From Choanephora cucurbitarum (taxonomy: Eukaryota > Mucoromycota > Mucoromycetes > Mucorales > Choanephoraceae): 12,283 nt of DNA. The translations under genes and the position numbers were made by a program. Positions 1-7,894 of this stretch are shown here, piece by piece (the first letter of the stretch is position 1; each line of letters starts with the position of its first letter). Under the pieces are notes generated by a model. It was not told the DNA's origin. It was given only the letters and a program-made list of their open reading frames with translations, and searched no databases. Location: assembly GCA_025331435.1 (NCBI GenBank), contig JAIWNI010000296.1, positions 1-12,283 of the forward strand. The letters run 5' to 3'.

Positions 1-720
1 CTGACAATGAGTGTACTGACAATGAGTGTACTGACAATGAGTGTACTGACAATGAGTGTACTGACAATGAGTGTACTGATACTAGGTATAGTGACAATGA
101 ATATACTGATGATGAGCGTACTGATAAAGAGGTTAGTAAGAATGAGTAAGGATGAAGCGATCATAAAGCAATGGAGTATGATGAAGTTGGGAATACTGAA
201 ATTGAGGATAATGAAATCAAGCACAACAAAAGTGGGTACAATCAAATTGAGTATAACAAAACTGACCATAAAGAAATTAAGTAGGATGAATTCGAACATA
301 ATGAAATCGAGCACTATGAAGTTGAATACAATGAAATCAAGCACAATGAAATCGAGCACAATGAAATCGAGCACTATGAAATTGAGCACTATGAAATTGA
401 ATACAATGAAATCAAGCACAATGAAATCAAGCGCAATCAAAATTATATACAATGAAACCGAGCATAAAGAAATCAAGCCTAATGAATTTGAGCACAATAA
501 AAGTGGGTATAATAAAATGAAGCATTAAGAATTTGATGTAATTGAAAATGAATATAATGAAATTGAGCCTAATGAGATCCAGCCTAATGAGATCGAGCAT
601 TATAAATTTGATGACACTGAAAGTAGGTATGATGAAATCAAGCCTATTGAAACTATGCCTCATAAGATTAAGCCTAATGAAATTAACCAGATCGAAATCA
701 AACAATAATGATATTGAGCC
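1..720 (+). repeat. Left arm of inverted repeat, 15-bp minisatellite
   Basis: The arm starts with five perfect copies of CTGACAATGAGTGTA (1-75) and continues as degenerate 15-bp units such as AATGAAATCGAGCAC and AATGAGATCCAGCCT. Its reverse complement is found at 8371-9180. The two arms are clearly homologous up to GATATTGAGCC (ending at 720) and then diverge, eight bases before the transposon end at 729. Read in the frame of the repeat, the + strand gives acidic pentapeptides (TDNEC, NEIEH, YEIEH), but stops at about 149, 155 and 283 and a frame slip near 440 break it, so I do not call a gene. The arm is cut by the window edge, so its true length and the number of CTGACAATGAGTGTA units are unknown. 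Compared with the right arm it has about three more units in the AATGAAATC block and about two fewer in the AATGAGATC block. Confidence 0.9.
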
Positions 721-728
721 GGTTAAAG

Positions 729-750
729 ACGAGTACATCCCCGGATTTTT
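729..750 (+). repeat. Left terminal inverted repeat of the transposon
   Basis: This 22-bp sequence contains ATCCCCGGATTTTT and pairs with 3873-3894 with two mismatches. Similarity stops immediately outside 729. Confidence 0.65.
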
Positions 751-894
751 CAAATTTTGGGTAGGGTACTTTAAATTTGGATATTAGATATTCAGTGGTT
801 TGGAGATTAGTTCATTACAACTAAAAATCGATTAGATCAATTATTCGCGAAGAAACGGAGATTTGAAAAATTTTTCAAAATTTGGTCTAATGGC

Positions 895-903
895 TATAAA
901 ATA
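895..903 (+). promoter_or_regulatory. Possible TATA box of the transposase gene
   Basis: TATAAAATA lies about 210 bases upstream of the transposase ATG. It is the best TATA match in the 5' region, but the DNA is AT-rich and no initiator stands out. A pyrimidine-rich stretch ending in TTATTTAG immediately before the ATG (to 1111) could be the 3' splice site of a leader intron, which would allow such a distance. Confidence 0.3.
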
Positions 904-930
904 CCGCTGTTAAATACTGAGGTATTTTAA

Positions 931-998
931 GTTATAGTTCAGTGGTATAACATTGGCCTGTCAATCGAAAGGTTTTAGGTTCGACTCCTGCTGAGAAC
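931..998 (+). other. tRNA-Asp-like sequence with pol III A and B boxes
   Basis: The sequence has a good A box (TAGTTCAGTGG, 935-945), a perfect B box (GGTTCGACTCC, 978-988), an anticodon-loop-like CTGTCAA (anticodon GTC, Asp) at tRNA spacing, and T-runs downstream (1014-1022 and 1025-1032) that could end a pol III transcript. It is not a sound tRNA. The 5' acceptor strand seems to lack about three bases (GTTATAG against the GTTCTCA needed to pair with TGAGAAC), and the anticodon and T stems carry mismatches. It lies inside the transposon, about 180 bases from its left end, reading inward. It is best read as a tRNA-derived relic, possibly still able to recruit pol III. A captured SINE head is an alternative. 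Confidence 0.6.
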
Positions 999-1112
999 AT
1001 TTTTGTGGCGCAATTTTTTTTTAATTTTTTTTCAAATTTAAAATTGAATGAAAACTTTTTCACTTTATAGTTCTTTTTGTTTCTTACAAAATATTATATA
1101 TTTTTATTTAGT

Positions 1113-2401
1113 ATGCCTCCAATCCGTAGATCTACTCGTAATTCTACCACATCTGAGGCGAATGTCAACAGATCTTCGTTGACGATCACTTCATCAGTAC
1201 CTGACATAACTGTTTCGGCTGTTGAAGACCAAACTGATGACGTAGAAGCCGTTTACGACCTAACAGTTCCTCCTGAAGTGAATGAAAATGCAACTTTGGA
1301 AGATGGCAGTGACGATGTCGCTCATTGGAGTCGAGTAAAAGAGATTCCTCTCATGAATGGGGGTGTTTTCTTTGAAACATTTGGGACAGTCGATAAGTGC
1401 CAAAGGTACGTTTGCTGAAAACTGGTTCAGTTCATGTTCTAACTTTTATAAGATTCTTAATCAATAATGGCATTTATTACTCTACAAATTCGGTCATCTT
1501 GTGTGGTGGAGACAGTGGCAGCCGCATGTATTTCGATGACGGTAGATATCCTCGGTGGCGATGCAATGGCCGTATCATTGACCGTGTTACTCGTGAAAAG
1601 TGCTGTAATGGTAAAGAAATGACAGCCAAAAAGAATTCGTTTTTCGAGGGTAGAAAATTAAATGAAGCTGAAGTCATGAGATTTTTATATGGTTGGGCCC
1701 TAAAGATGCGAAATGACATGCTTTGTACTTTTGTGGGTACCTCGCCTGATACCATTCGTGATCTTCTTCGCGATTGGTATCAAATGATTCAGGAGGATAT
1801 CCGTGACGAAGATGTTAAAATTGGTGGTCCAGGTATTATTGTGGAATTGGATGAGTCGAAATTCGGCACCAGGAAGTTCAATCGTGGACGAAGAGTGGAT
1901 GGTGTCTGGGTTTTTGGTGGTACTGAAAGAACCGATCAAAGAAAATGTTTTTTGATCACTGTGCCAGACAGATCAGCTAGAACACTTCTGGATGTTATTG
2001 AGAAGCATGTTTTACCTGGATCAATCATCCATACTGATTGCTGGAAAGCATACGAGCGAATTGAAGAATTGGGTAGAAACTACTCACATTTTACTGTCAA
2101 TCACAGCGTCGAGTATGTTACAGAGGATGGTGTTCATACAAACACAATAGAAGGTAATAGGTTCTCTTGTTCCATTTATTTAGCTAACAATCCAATAGGT
2201 ACATGGCATGGGATCAAAATCAACGCAACCCCTAGGCAAAGAAACAGAAACTCTATGCCTTGGATGTTATTGCGATTCATTTGGATGCGTAAACATTACG
2301 GTGACATCTGGGGTGGCATAGAACGAGTTTTAAAAGAAGTTCAGTTCTCTCGTGCACAAATCAATCCTCCTGTGTTTACAGAATTTACTGCTGATGAATA
2401 A
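1113..2401 (+). CDS. Merlin/ISXO2-like DDE transposase, two introns
   Basis: This predicts a 398-residue nuclear transposase that would cut and rejoin the ends of its own element. The exons are 1113-1405, 1453-2153 and 2199-2401. Exon 1 gives a Ser/Thr-rich and then acidic N-terminal extension with a basic start (PPIRRSTRN), unusual for the bacterial relatives. A cysteine-containing segment follows (about residues 115-149), but the usual CxxC pair is incomplete, so zinc binding is doubtful. Next come the family segment SFFEGRKL and the catalytic core: Asp231 in VELDESKF, Asp293 in IIHTDCWKAY and Glu331 in HTNTIEGTW, the last motif appearing only after splicing. ATG 1113 is the first in-frame ATG, directly after TTATTTAG. 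AATAAA overlaps the stop codon. No premature stop or frameshift remains after splicing, so the gene may be active. The family call is firm; activity and the N-terminus are inferred. Confidence 0.88.
1406..1452 (+). other. Transposase intron 1 (47 nt)
   Basis: The intron begins GTACGT, has a CTAAC branch site at 1439-1443 and ends TTTATAAG. Its length is not a multiple of three. Removing it joins two overlapping open frames exactly in phase (the codon AG|A gives Arg98) and links the N-terminal extension to FLINNGIYY, a typical start of the family's conserved part. Confidence 0.85.
2154..2198 (+). other. Transposase intron 2 (45 nt, in frame)
   Basis: The intron begins GTAATAGG, has a GCTAAC branch site and ends CCAATAG. 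It is 15 codons long with no stop, so a naive reading frame runs straight through it and inserts 15 unrelated residues right after the catalytic Glu. Removing it restores NTIEGTWHGIK, the contiguous motif expected in ISXO2/Merlin transposases. Confidence 0.85.
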
Positions 2402-2402
2402 A
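2397..2402 (+). terminator. Polyadenylation signal of the transposase gene
   Basis: AATAAA overlaps the TAA stop codon. T-rich sequence and more AATAAA hexamers follow (for example near 2531 and 2765), so the exact cleavage site cannot be chosen. Confidence 0.4.
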
Positions 2403-3639
2403 ATTCTATTCGTCACTAGATGTTACTATTATTGACATTTTCTCTATTAAAAAAATAATTTAAAAAGAAATATATGTTATTTTTAAATTGCACACTAGTG
2501 AATGTCTTTAAGTTGCATATATTGTCGCAAATAAACATATATCATTTGCAACTTTGCATCTCAAAAGAGCGTTATTTGCCTCTAAACCAACAATTTAATC
2601 TAAATTTCTTACTTCAAACCAAAATAGAAATATTCAATTTTTAAAGTAAGTATACGTAAGTAAATGCGTAAATCAATTATGGCTTAAAGTCAAAAAGATA
2701 AACTAATTATCCTTTAATGCAAGAGCTATCTACATTATTATACTTAATAACTCAATCATTTCAAACAAATAAACTGATTTTATTATTTGTCGGCTGAAAA
2801 TAAGATTTATCTACATTTTTTGTATTAGGTTTAAAAAAAACACTGCAATCGATGGTCAATTAGAGATAACTCATGAAATGTTTTCAAATACGATTATATT
2901 TGACGGATCTATGAAACTAAAAGTAAAGCAAAATAAACAATAAATTATATGCAACCAAATAGAAATAAAATATAGGAAATTGGCAACTATTTCGAAAACA
3001 AACTAATCTTTTTTAATTTTTGACTGTATGTATCACTCAGATAGTTTTGTTACTTTACGAGCTTCTACTCTTTTGCGAATTGTTGTAATAGTAGATACGT
3101 TGTTGATTTTATGATAAACAGAAAGTTATCTGGTAAATGCTTCCTTATGACTAGAATATTTGTTTTTAAAGCCAAGAAAGAAAAACATTCAAACTTTGAT
3201 GTTTATACTTTATTTTGATAAAAGCAAGACAATATCAAAGCGATATGTTCGATATTTAAATCATTCGCTAAACCAAAAAGGCAAAGGAGTGATTTTGCAT
3301 TAAATGCTAATAAATAGTGGTAAATATTTGATGAAAGTCATCTTTCACTTTTACTTACATTCATGCTTAATAATTTACAAAAACCAATAAATTAGGTTTA
3401 ATTGAGTGCATAGAACAAGCTGATTTACCAACAAGAACGACATTATACCGTAATATCAGTTAGATCGGGCGTGATCAATAATTAAAATAAAAGTCGAAAA
3501 CTAGATAATAAAACCATCTTAGGGAGCTATCGCATATTGCCATGTACATTATTAGACTAGCGACCTAAATAAGTGCTCATAATAACAAACCACAAGTTTA
3601 CTAAACATTGCATAAAAAGTAAAAATAAAAATAAAAAAG
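2403..3639. other. AT-rich noncoding part of the transposon
   Basis: I see no open frame of note, no tandem repeat and no recognisable gene here. The stretch belongs to the interval bounded by the TIRs. It may be filler, or sequence from an earlier insertion too decayed to identify. Confidence 0.5.
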
Positions 3640-3712
3640 ATGTAGCAAACTTGAACCCCGGCCGTCTCAATCAAAAGTAAAAACGACACCGATATGCCAG
3701 AACCTAAGTTAT
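3640..3712 (-). other. Weak tRNA-like sequence near the right end
   Basis: On the minus strand there is an A-box match (TGGCATATCGG, plus-strand 3689-3699), a partial B box (GGTTCAAGTTT, 3647-3657) at about tRNA spacing, and a T-run right after it. I could not fold a cloverleaf: the T stem and acceptor do not pair. The reason to note it is position, since it mirrors the tRNA-like sequence at 931-998, reading inward from the opposite end of the element. Confidence 0.25.
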
Positions 3713-3872
3713 AAAAATAATTTTATAAAATGTTTGTGACAGCTTGTTTTAAATTTAATTTTTTAAATTTTCTCGTGATACATGACCCTAAGTATGTAAA
3801 TATTAATTGCATTATGTTTCCTACACTTTTATTGAGCCTTGTTTCAATTTGAAGCACTATATCTCATTTTTA

Positions 3873-3894
3873 AAAAATCCGGGGATATATTCGT
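3873..3894 (-). repeat. Right terminal inverted repeat of the transposon
   Basis: This is the inverted partner of 729-750, with 20 of 22 positions matching. It is translated by chance as part of the frame that runs on into the gypsy fragment. Confidence 0.65.
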
Positions 3895-4886
3895 ATAGTT
3901 CCGAAAATACTCCATATCCGTTATCATTTGCCTCAAGATCATTGACAATCCATGAACAAAAATACTCTATACAAGAACTGGAAGCTCTAGCTGTCATTTT
4001 TGGTATCAAGAAAATCATAGAAGCAACAGGATATACTGCAGGAAACGAACCGTTTCAGAGAGTTGCTATCGATTTCTGGGGCCCACTCACAGAAGACATG
4101 AATGGTGCAAAATACATCTTGGTTTGTATTGATACTTTTACCAAATTTGTGGAATTGTACCCGGTAACCAGCACAAGCCAAGACGAATCAGCAGAAACGT
4201 TTTTCAACAAATTTGTCCTGAGGCATGGTGTGCCGAAAGAAATTCTATCAGATAATGGTCCACCATTTGGAAGCTTATTCTATACACAAATAACAAAGAT
4301 GCTAGGTGCTGAAAACCTTTTTACTCCAGCCTATCATCCACAGTCAAACGGCATAGTGGAAAGATTCATGATCACTTTGAGAAGAATGATTCTAGCATAC
4401 TCAAATCAACAAGCGGTCACTAGCCAATGGTCAAGTTCATTGAGACTGATTCAATTTGTTTACAACACCACAACACACGCTACAACCAAGCAAACTCCTT
4501 TCTTTCTGGTGCATGGAAGACACCCAAGAACTCCTTTGGTACTTATTGAAAACAATCAGCTTTATGATCATTACCAATCACCTAGTCAAGAATTTGTGTT
4601 AAATCTACAAGAAAGATTGAATATTGCATTTGATTTGGTTGACTCAATGAATCAGAGTCAAAGAAAAGAAGCACACAACCAGTTCAAAATAGATGATCAA
4701 GTCTTGTTATTTGATCAATCACTATCTACAAAGTCAAAACCAAGAAAGCTCAAATTCGACTGGTTGGGTCCTCTTGTGGTAGAACAAATCAAGTCTAAAA
4801 CTACGGTTGACCTGAAGAACCCAAGCAATGGAAAACAAGTCATCAATGTCCATATAACAAGAATCAAACCATTTCACACCAAATAA
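3895..4886 (+). pseudogene. Ty3/gypsy pol fragment: RNase H piece plus integrase
   Basis: This is a remnant of the polyprotein of an LTR retrotransposon; integrase would insert the element's cDNA into host DNA. One open frame enters from the transposon end and stops at 4886. About 38 residues match the RNase H segment PLSFASRSL...YSIQELEALAVIFGIKK. The frame then jumps near 4016 to the integrase core, so the rest of RNase H, the linker and the HHCC zinc finger are missing without a frame break. The core is complete: Asp in VAIDFWGPL (codon 4071), Asp in LSDNGPPF (4251) and Glu in NGIVERF (4359), giving the classic DX35E spacing. A GPY/F-type module (FDWLGPL) closes the C-terminus at HITRIKPF. 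There is no ATG before the core, and gag, protease and reverse transcriptase are absent. It cannot move alone. Domestication of the integrase is possible but unsupported. Confidence 0.85.
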
Positions 4887-5150
4887 TCATGACGCACAAT
4901 ACTCAAGCTTTTTCCCAAAGTGGTTTTGAAGCGAGTCTAAATACTCTATTTCTTTTAATCTCTTTATTACTAGTATATTGTCATCTATTGAATTCCTTTA
5001 TATATATACTTTATCACAGCAGTGGGATGTTGAATATAAAAGCATCGGAATCTCAATATGAATAAAATCATCTTTTTTATCTCCTCTTAAAACGTTACAC
5101 TCACCCATCTTTGCAAATCGCAACGTCGGCATTTAAATCTCGTCCGAATT
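4887..5150 (+). other. Possible 3' LTR remnant downstream of pol
   Basis: Directly after the integrase stop comes a noncoding stretch with TATAAAAG (5035-5042) followed 20 bases later by AATAAA (5061-5066) and a T-rich run, an order seen in LTRs. No second LTR, clear polypurine tract or TG...CA ends can be defined, and the direct repeat begins where it stops. It could equally be ordinary flanking DNA. Confidence 0.25.
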
Positions 5151-5319
5151 TAAGCTACGCTCTAATCAGAGTGCGCAAGTAATGCAAGATGATGCATTTT
5201 TAACATTGATGCCTCTTGAGGTTTGATGTATTTGAGGGTGTTTATGTGTAGTTAGTCTATGATTGTATAGGATTGATTACAAAGATGCTAAAGATAACGG
5301 TGATGCCGGCTATGAAGAT

Positions 5320-5499
5320 GTTGATGACTATGATGACACTGAAGATCATGATAACACTGATGACTATGATAACACTGAAGATCATGATAACACTGATGAC
5401 TATGATAACACTGATGACTATGATAATACTAATGACTATGCTAATACGAATGACTATGATAATACTAATGACTATGCTAATACGAATGACTATGATAAT
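5320..5499 (+). repeat. 18-bp minisatellite encoding acidic hexapeptides, copy 1
   Basis: About ten 18-bp units related to ACTGATGACTATGATAAC stand here, nine of them clean from 5338. One frame, open from about 5263 to 5640, reads T[DEN]D[YH][DA]N over and over, with an acidic lead-in and a less regular acidic tail. That frame has no ATG; its 5' end follows TGTATAG, which could be a 3' splice site. A GTACGT at 5593 and TTTGTAG ending at 5658 would make a 66-nt intron. It could be an internal exon of an acidic repeat protein, but a noncoding minisatellite is the safer reading. Confidence 0.75.
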
Positions 5500-6103
5500 A
5501 CTGATAACAATACTTTTGATAACAACGACACTGATAAGTATGATAATAGTGATGAGTATGATATTACTGATAGTAGTGCTAATTCAAAAGTGGTACGTTT
5601 TAAATTGGAAATTTTTTTTTCCCTTGATGTCTATATTTGAGCAATTCGATATTTGTAGGTTAATGCTGGCAGTTAGTAACTTAAGCTTTATGCTTTCCAG
5701 CTATCATGATGAGCTCAGTATTGATAAATTATAAAACCATGTTGTCAAAAAGCTGTGGTGGTCAGATTGCTTGAGTGAGATGACTGATTCTATCACAGTG
5801 GTAAATGTGGGATAAGCATGATAAATCTCGAATAAGCTCATTTTGGCCTGTGCATCAGCCTTAACTCTCAGCTTGAGTAACAACATTTTAATGTTTGATA
5901 TCAATATAAAAATACTCATTCCAGTCATAGAGAGCGAAATAGATTAATATTGAGACGATGCATTTCATAAGTAAAGATCGAAAAAAGATAAAAGAAAAAT
6001 TGCTGATGAATGCTCTCAAATTATTCCGACTTTTAAGCCTTTTTTTTTTTCTGTGAGAGAGGTATAAGCCTAACATACGAGTATTACTATGTGTTAAAGA
6101 GAC

Positions 6104-6136
6104 TATAAATCAGCCAGCTGAAGAGGTCACTCAGTC
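6104..6136 (+). promoter_or_regulatory. TATA-Inr core promoter candidate, copy 1
   Basis: TATAAAT (6104-6110) is followed by TCAGTC (6131-6136), placing the initiator A 29 bases after the first T of the TATA box. This is the classic animal TATA-Inr arrangement. It lies upstream of two intron candidates in the same orientation, which supports a transcription unit starting near 6133. No experimental signal is visible. Confidence 0.4.
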
Positions 6137-6394
6137 TCTCTTGCCCTCATTCTTGTCTTTGATCCAAGGCTAAAATGCTTTAAAAGAGGTCCCTCAGGAA
6201 AAAAAAATAAGCAGTCAAAAATCACTCCTTTTGCCCAAAAAAGGAATCTAGTCAAAGTCGCGTAGGCTGGAAAATGATTACGTCGCTCTGATCCTGGCTA
6301 TATTCTATTATTATTATTTTTTTCTTTTGCCCTTATATCTTGGTTACACTCAAGCTGCCGATCCTATCCAAGGTCATAGCATGTAGTGTTATAG

Positions 6395-6478
6395 GTAACA
6401 CAAGCGATTCACTTGTACCACTTGACTCTCTTGACCTCAGTTATGCTAACTTTTCTCTCTATACTGCTTCTTTCGTAG
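6395..6478 (+). other. Candidate 84-nt intron, direct repeat copy 1
   Basis: TATAG|GTAACA marks the 5' end. TGCTAAC followed by a long pyrimidine tract and TTTCGTAG marks the 3' end. The order and spacing suit a spliceosomal intron. Neither flanking exon holds a sizeable frame, so the transcript would probably be noncoding. The copy 2 equivalent is 10710-10793. Confidence 0.45.
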
Positions 6479-6784
6479 GTTTGCTAGATCTCACTTTGGG
6501 GATCGCCATCAAGATGGCATCGTGTTGCTAGACTCTTGAGAGAGCCGCTCTTTTGAGTTCTAGTCATATCCGCTTCAAGTCCGTTAGGTGTCTACAGGTG
6601 GTAGATTGCCTGTTTTTGCTTCAAGGCTGACCGTTATTACCGCTTTATGATATTGATGCTCTGGTGTTCTGGTGTTGCCGCTATATGACCGAAAGTATAG
6701 CGAAGGGTATAGTAGACATGCACGCACACACACACACGCGCACATATAGATACATATTCGGGTAGGAAAAGCAAGGGTATCCAA

Positions 6785-6839
6785 GACTACCGCAAGACTA
6801 CCGCAAGACTACCGCAAGACTACCGCAAGACTACCGCAA
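6785..6839 (+). repeat. 11-bp tandem repeat, five units, copy 1
   Basis: Five perfect copies of GACTACCGCAA are followed by short GACAA units. A CA microsatellite lies just upstream (about 6725-6737) and is one unit longer in copy 2. Confidence 0.95.
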
Positions 6840-6866
6840 GACAAGACAAGACTTTCATATGCCTTT

Positions 6867-6937
6867 GTAAGTATCGTTCCTATCCACTTCATGAGCTATA
6901 TCACTAACCTTTTTTTTTACCCTTCTTTTTTACGTAG
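6867..6937 (+). other. Candidate 71-nt intron, direct repeat copy 1
   Basis: The 5' site is GTAAGTAT, close to the ideal consensus. CACTAAC (6902-6908) and two T-rich runs precede TTACGTAG. A second pyrimidine-rich acceptor, TTTCTCTTCTAG, follows 23 bases later and could be an alternative 3' site. In copy 2 (11184-11253) the intron is one T shorter. Confidence 0.55.
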
Positions 6938-7154
6938 GTAATGGTGTGCTTTCTCTTCTAGGCCTCTATCCCGACCGCGATCGTTGGTGCTCAAGACTGT
7001 CAAGCCTCTCTTCCGCTTATGACCTCCGTGATACCGTATGCTTTTGGCGTTCCATGCTTTTGGCGTTCCATGCTTTTGGTGACTTATGCTTTTGGTGACT
7101 TATGCTTTTGGTGTTCCATGCTTTTGGTGATCTATGCTTTTGGTGACTTTTGCC

Positions 7155-7343
7155 TCTGGTGACTTATGCTTTTGGTGTTCTATGCTTTTGGTGTTCTCTG
7201 CTATGATTTCTTTGTTCTCTGGTGACTTATGCTTTTGGTGTTCTATGCTTTTGGTGTTCTCTGCTATGATTTCTTTGTTCTCTGGTGACTTATGCTTTTG
7301 GTGTTCTATGCTTTTGGTGTTCTCTGCTATGATTTCTTTGTTC
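7155..7343 (+). repeat. 63-bp T/G-rich satellite, three units, copy 1
   Basis: Three identical 63-bp units each contain GCTTTTGGTGTTCTATG and a CTCTGCTATGATTTC segment. The frame through them (7134-7406) is only a repeated hydrophobic peptide of 21 residues and is probably not a gene. Degenerate shorter units of the same T/G-rich theme fill 7035-7155. Confidence 0.95.
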
Positions 7344-7406
7344 TCTGATTCTGGTGTTTCCTTGTATGGTCTCTCTATCCCTCTCTCCCTCTCTCTCTCT
7401 TCTTAA

Positions 7407-7710
7407 TCTGGTGTTCTATGTTTTGGGTCTCTTTGTTCTGCTTCTTTGGTGTTGCTCTGATTTGGTCTCATTGTTCTGATGCTTTGGTGTTGCTTCGATT
7501 TGGTCTCATTGTTCTGATGCTTTGGTGTTGCTTCGATTTGGTCTCATTGTTCCGGTGCTTTGGTGTTGCTATGCTCTGATCTCTCTATTCTGGTGCTTTG
7601 GTGTTGCTATGCTCTGATCTCTCTATTCTGGTGCTTTGGTGTTGCTCTGATTTGGTGTCCTTGTTCTGCTTCTTTGGAGTTGCTCTGATATGGTTTCCTT
7701 CTCTTACCCT
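7407..7710 (+). repeat. 38-bp T/G-rich satellite, about eight units, copy 1
   Basis: The motif TTTGGTGTTGCT recurs at 7445, 7483, 7521, 7559, 7597, 7635 and 7673, exactly 38 bases apart, with a weaker first unit at 7407. The period is not a multiple of three, so the array is not coding. It shares the GCTTTGGTGTT core with the 63-bp array and follows a CT-rich tract (about 7365-7404). Confidence 0.95.
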
Positions 7711-7894
7711 GGTGACGCATGCTTTGGTTTCTATCCCTTACCTTAGTGATCCATACTTTTGGTGATGTATATCTTGGTCCCTTTCTACCAATCTCTCAAG
7801 CTCTAGTATTCTATGCTTTGGTGTTATTATGCTTAGGTGTTTCTATGCTTTGGTGTTTTGGTGCTATGTCTCTCTTGGATTTATGACCAACTAG

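Larger units (their letters stand above)
729..3894 (+). mobile_element. Merlin-like DNA transposon with TIRs
   Basis: A 22-bp stretch at 729-750 matches the reverse complement of 3873-3894 at 20 of 22 positions. The shared core is ATCCCCGGATTTTT, striking in such AT-rich DNA. The interval encloses a spliced Merlin-family transposase reading rightwards, tRNA-like sequences near both ends and long AT-rich noncoding DNA. Merlin elements are cut-and-paste transposons related to bacterial IS1016/ISXO2, usually with short TIRs and 8-9 bp target duplications. I see no matching duplication: the flanks GGTTAAAG and ATAGTTCC differ. Either the ends have decayed, a rearrangement separated one flank, or the true ends lie slightly elsewhere. 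The 3.2-kb size is large for a Merlin, mainly because of about 1.47 kb of noncoding DNA downstream of the gene. The right end abuts the gypsy fragment and the left end abuts the minisatellite arm, so the two flanks do not come from one interrupted sequence. Confidence 0.65.

Noticed and set aside
1..75. Regular short repeats resembling a CRISPR array
   Set aside because: The units are contiguous with no spacers, and the setting is eukaryotic.
7..528. Open frame of repeated MSVLT and TMKSS units
   Set aside because: It is a frame through 15-bp tandem repeats; its opposite arm shows whole-unit gains and losses, and no domain or codon signal supports a protein.
427..753. Minus-strand frame beginning KNPGMYSS, similar to KNPGIYS before the gypsy fragment
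   Set aside because: The likeness comes from the transposon's inverted terminal repeat being translated at both ends, not from protein homology.
1397..2401. Bacterial insertion sequence, judged by the ISXO2-like transposase
   Set aside because: Two spliceosomal introns and the gypsy pol fragment point to a eukaryotic Merlin element.
721..3902. Target-site duplication around the transposon
   Set aside because: The adjacent 8-mers GGTTAAAG and ATAGTTCC do not match, and shifted boundaries gave no better pair.
4016..4054. A 39-nt intron in the gypsy frame (GTATCAAG to CTGCAG)
   Set aside because: It would remove the conserved RNase H residues GIKK, and no branch site is visible; a deletion junction explains the frame better.
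6340..6531. 63-residue frame present in both direct copies
   Set aside because: It has no ATG at its start, spans a candidate intron and resembles nothing I recognise.
7134..7406. 90-residue hydrophobic frame, repeated in copy 2
   Set aside because: It is a reading through the 63-bp satellite with a repeated 21-residue peptide; membrane-like character follows from the T-rich sequence.
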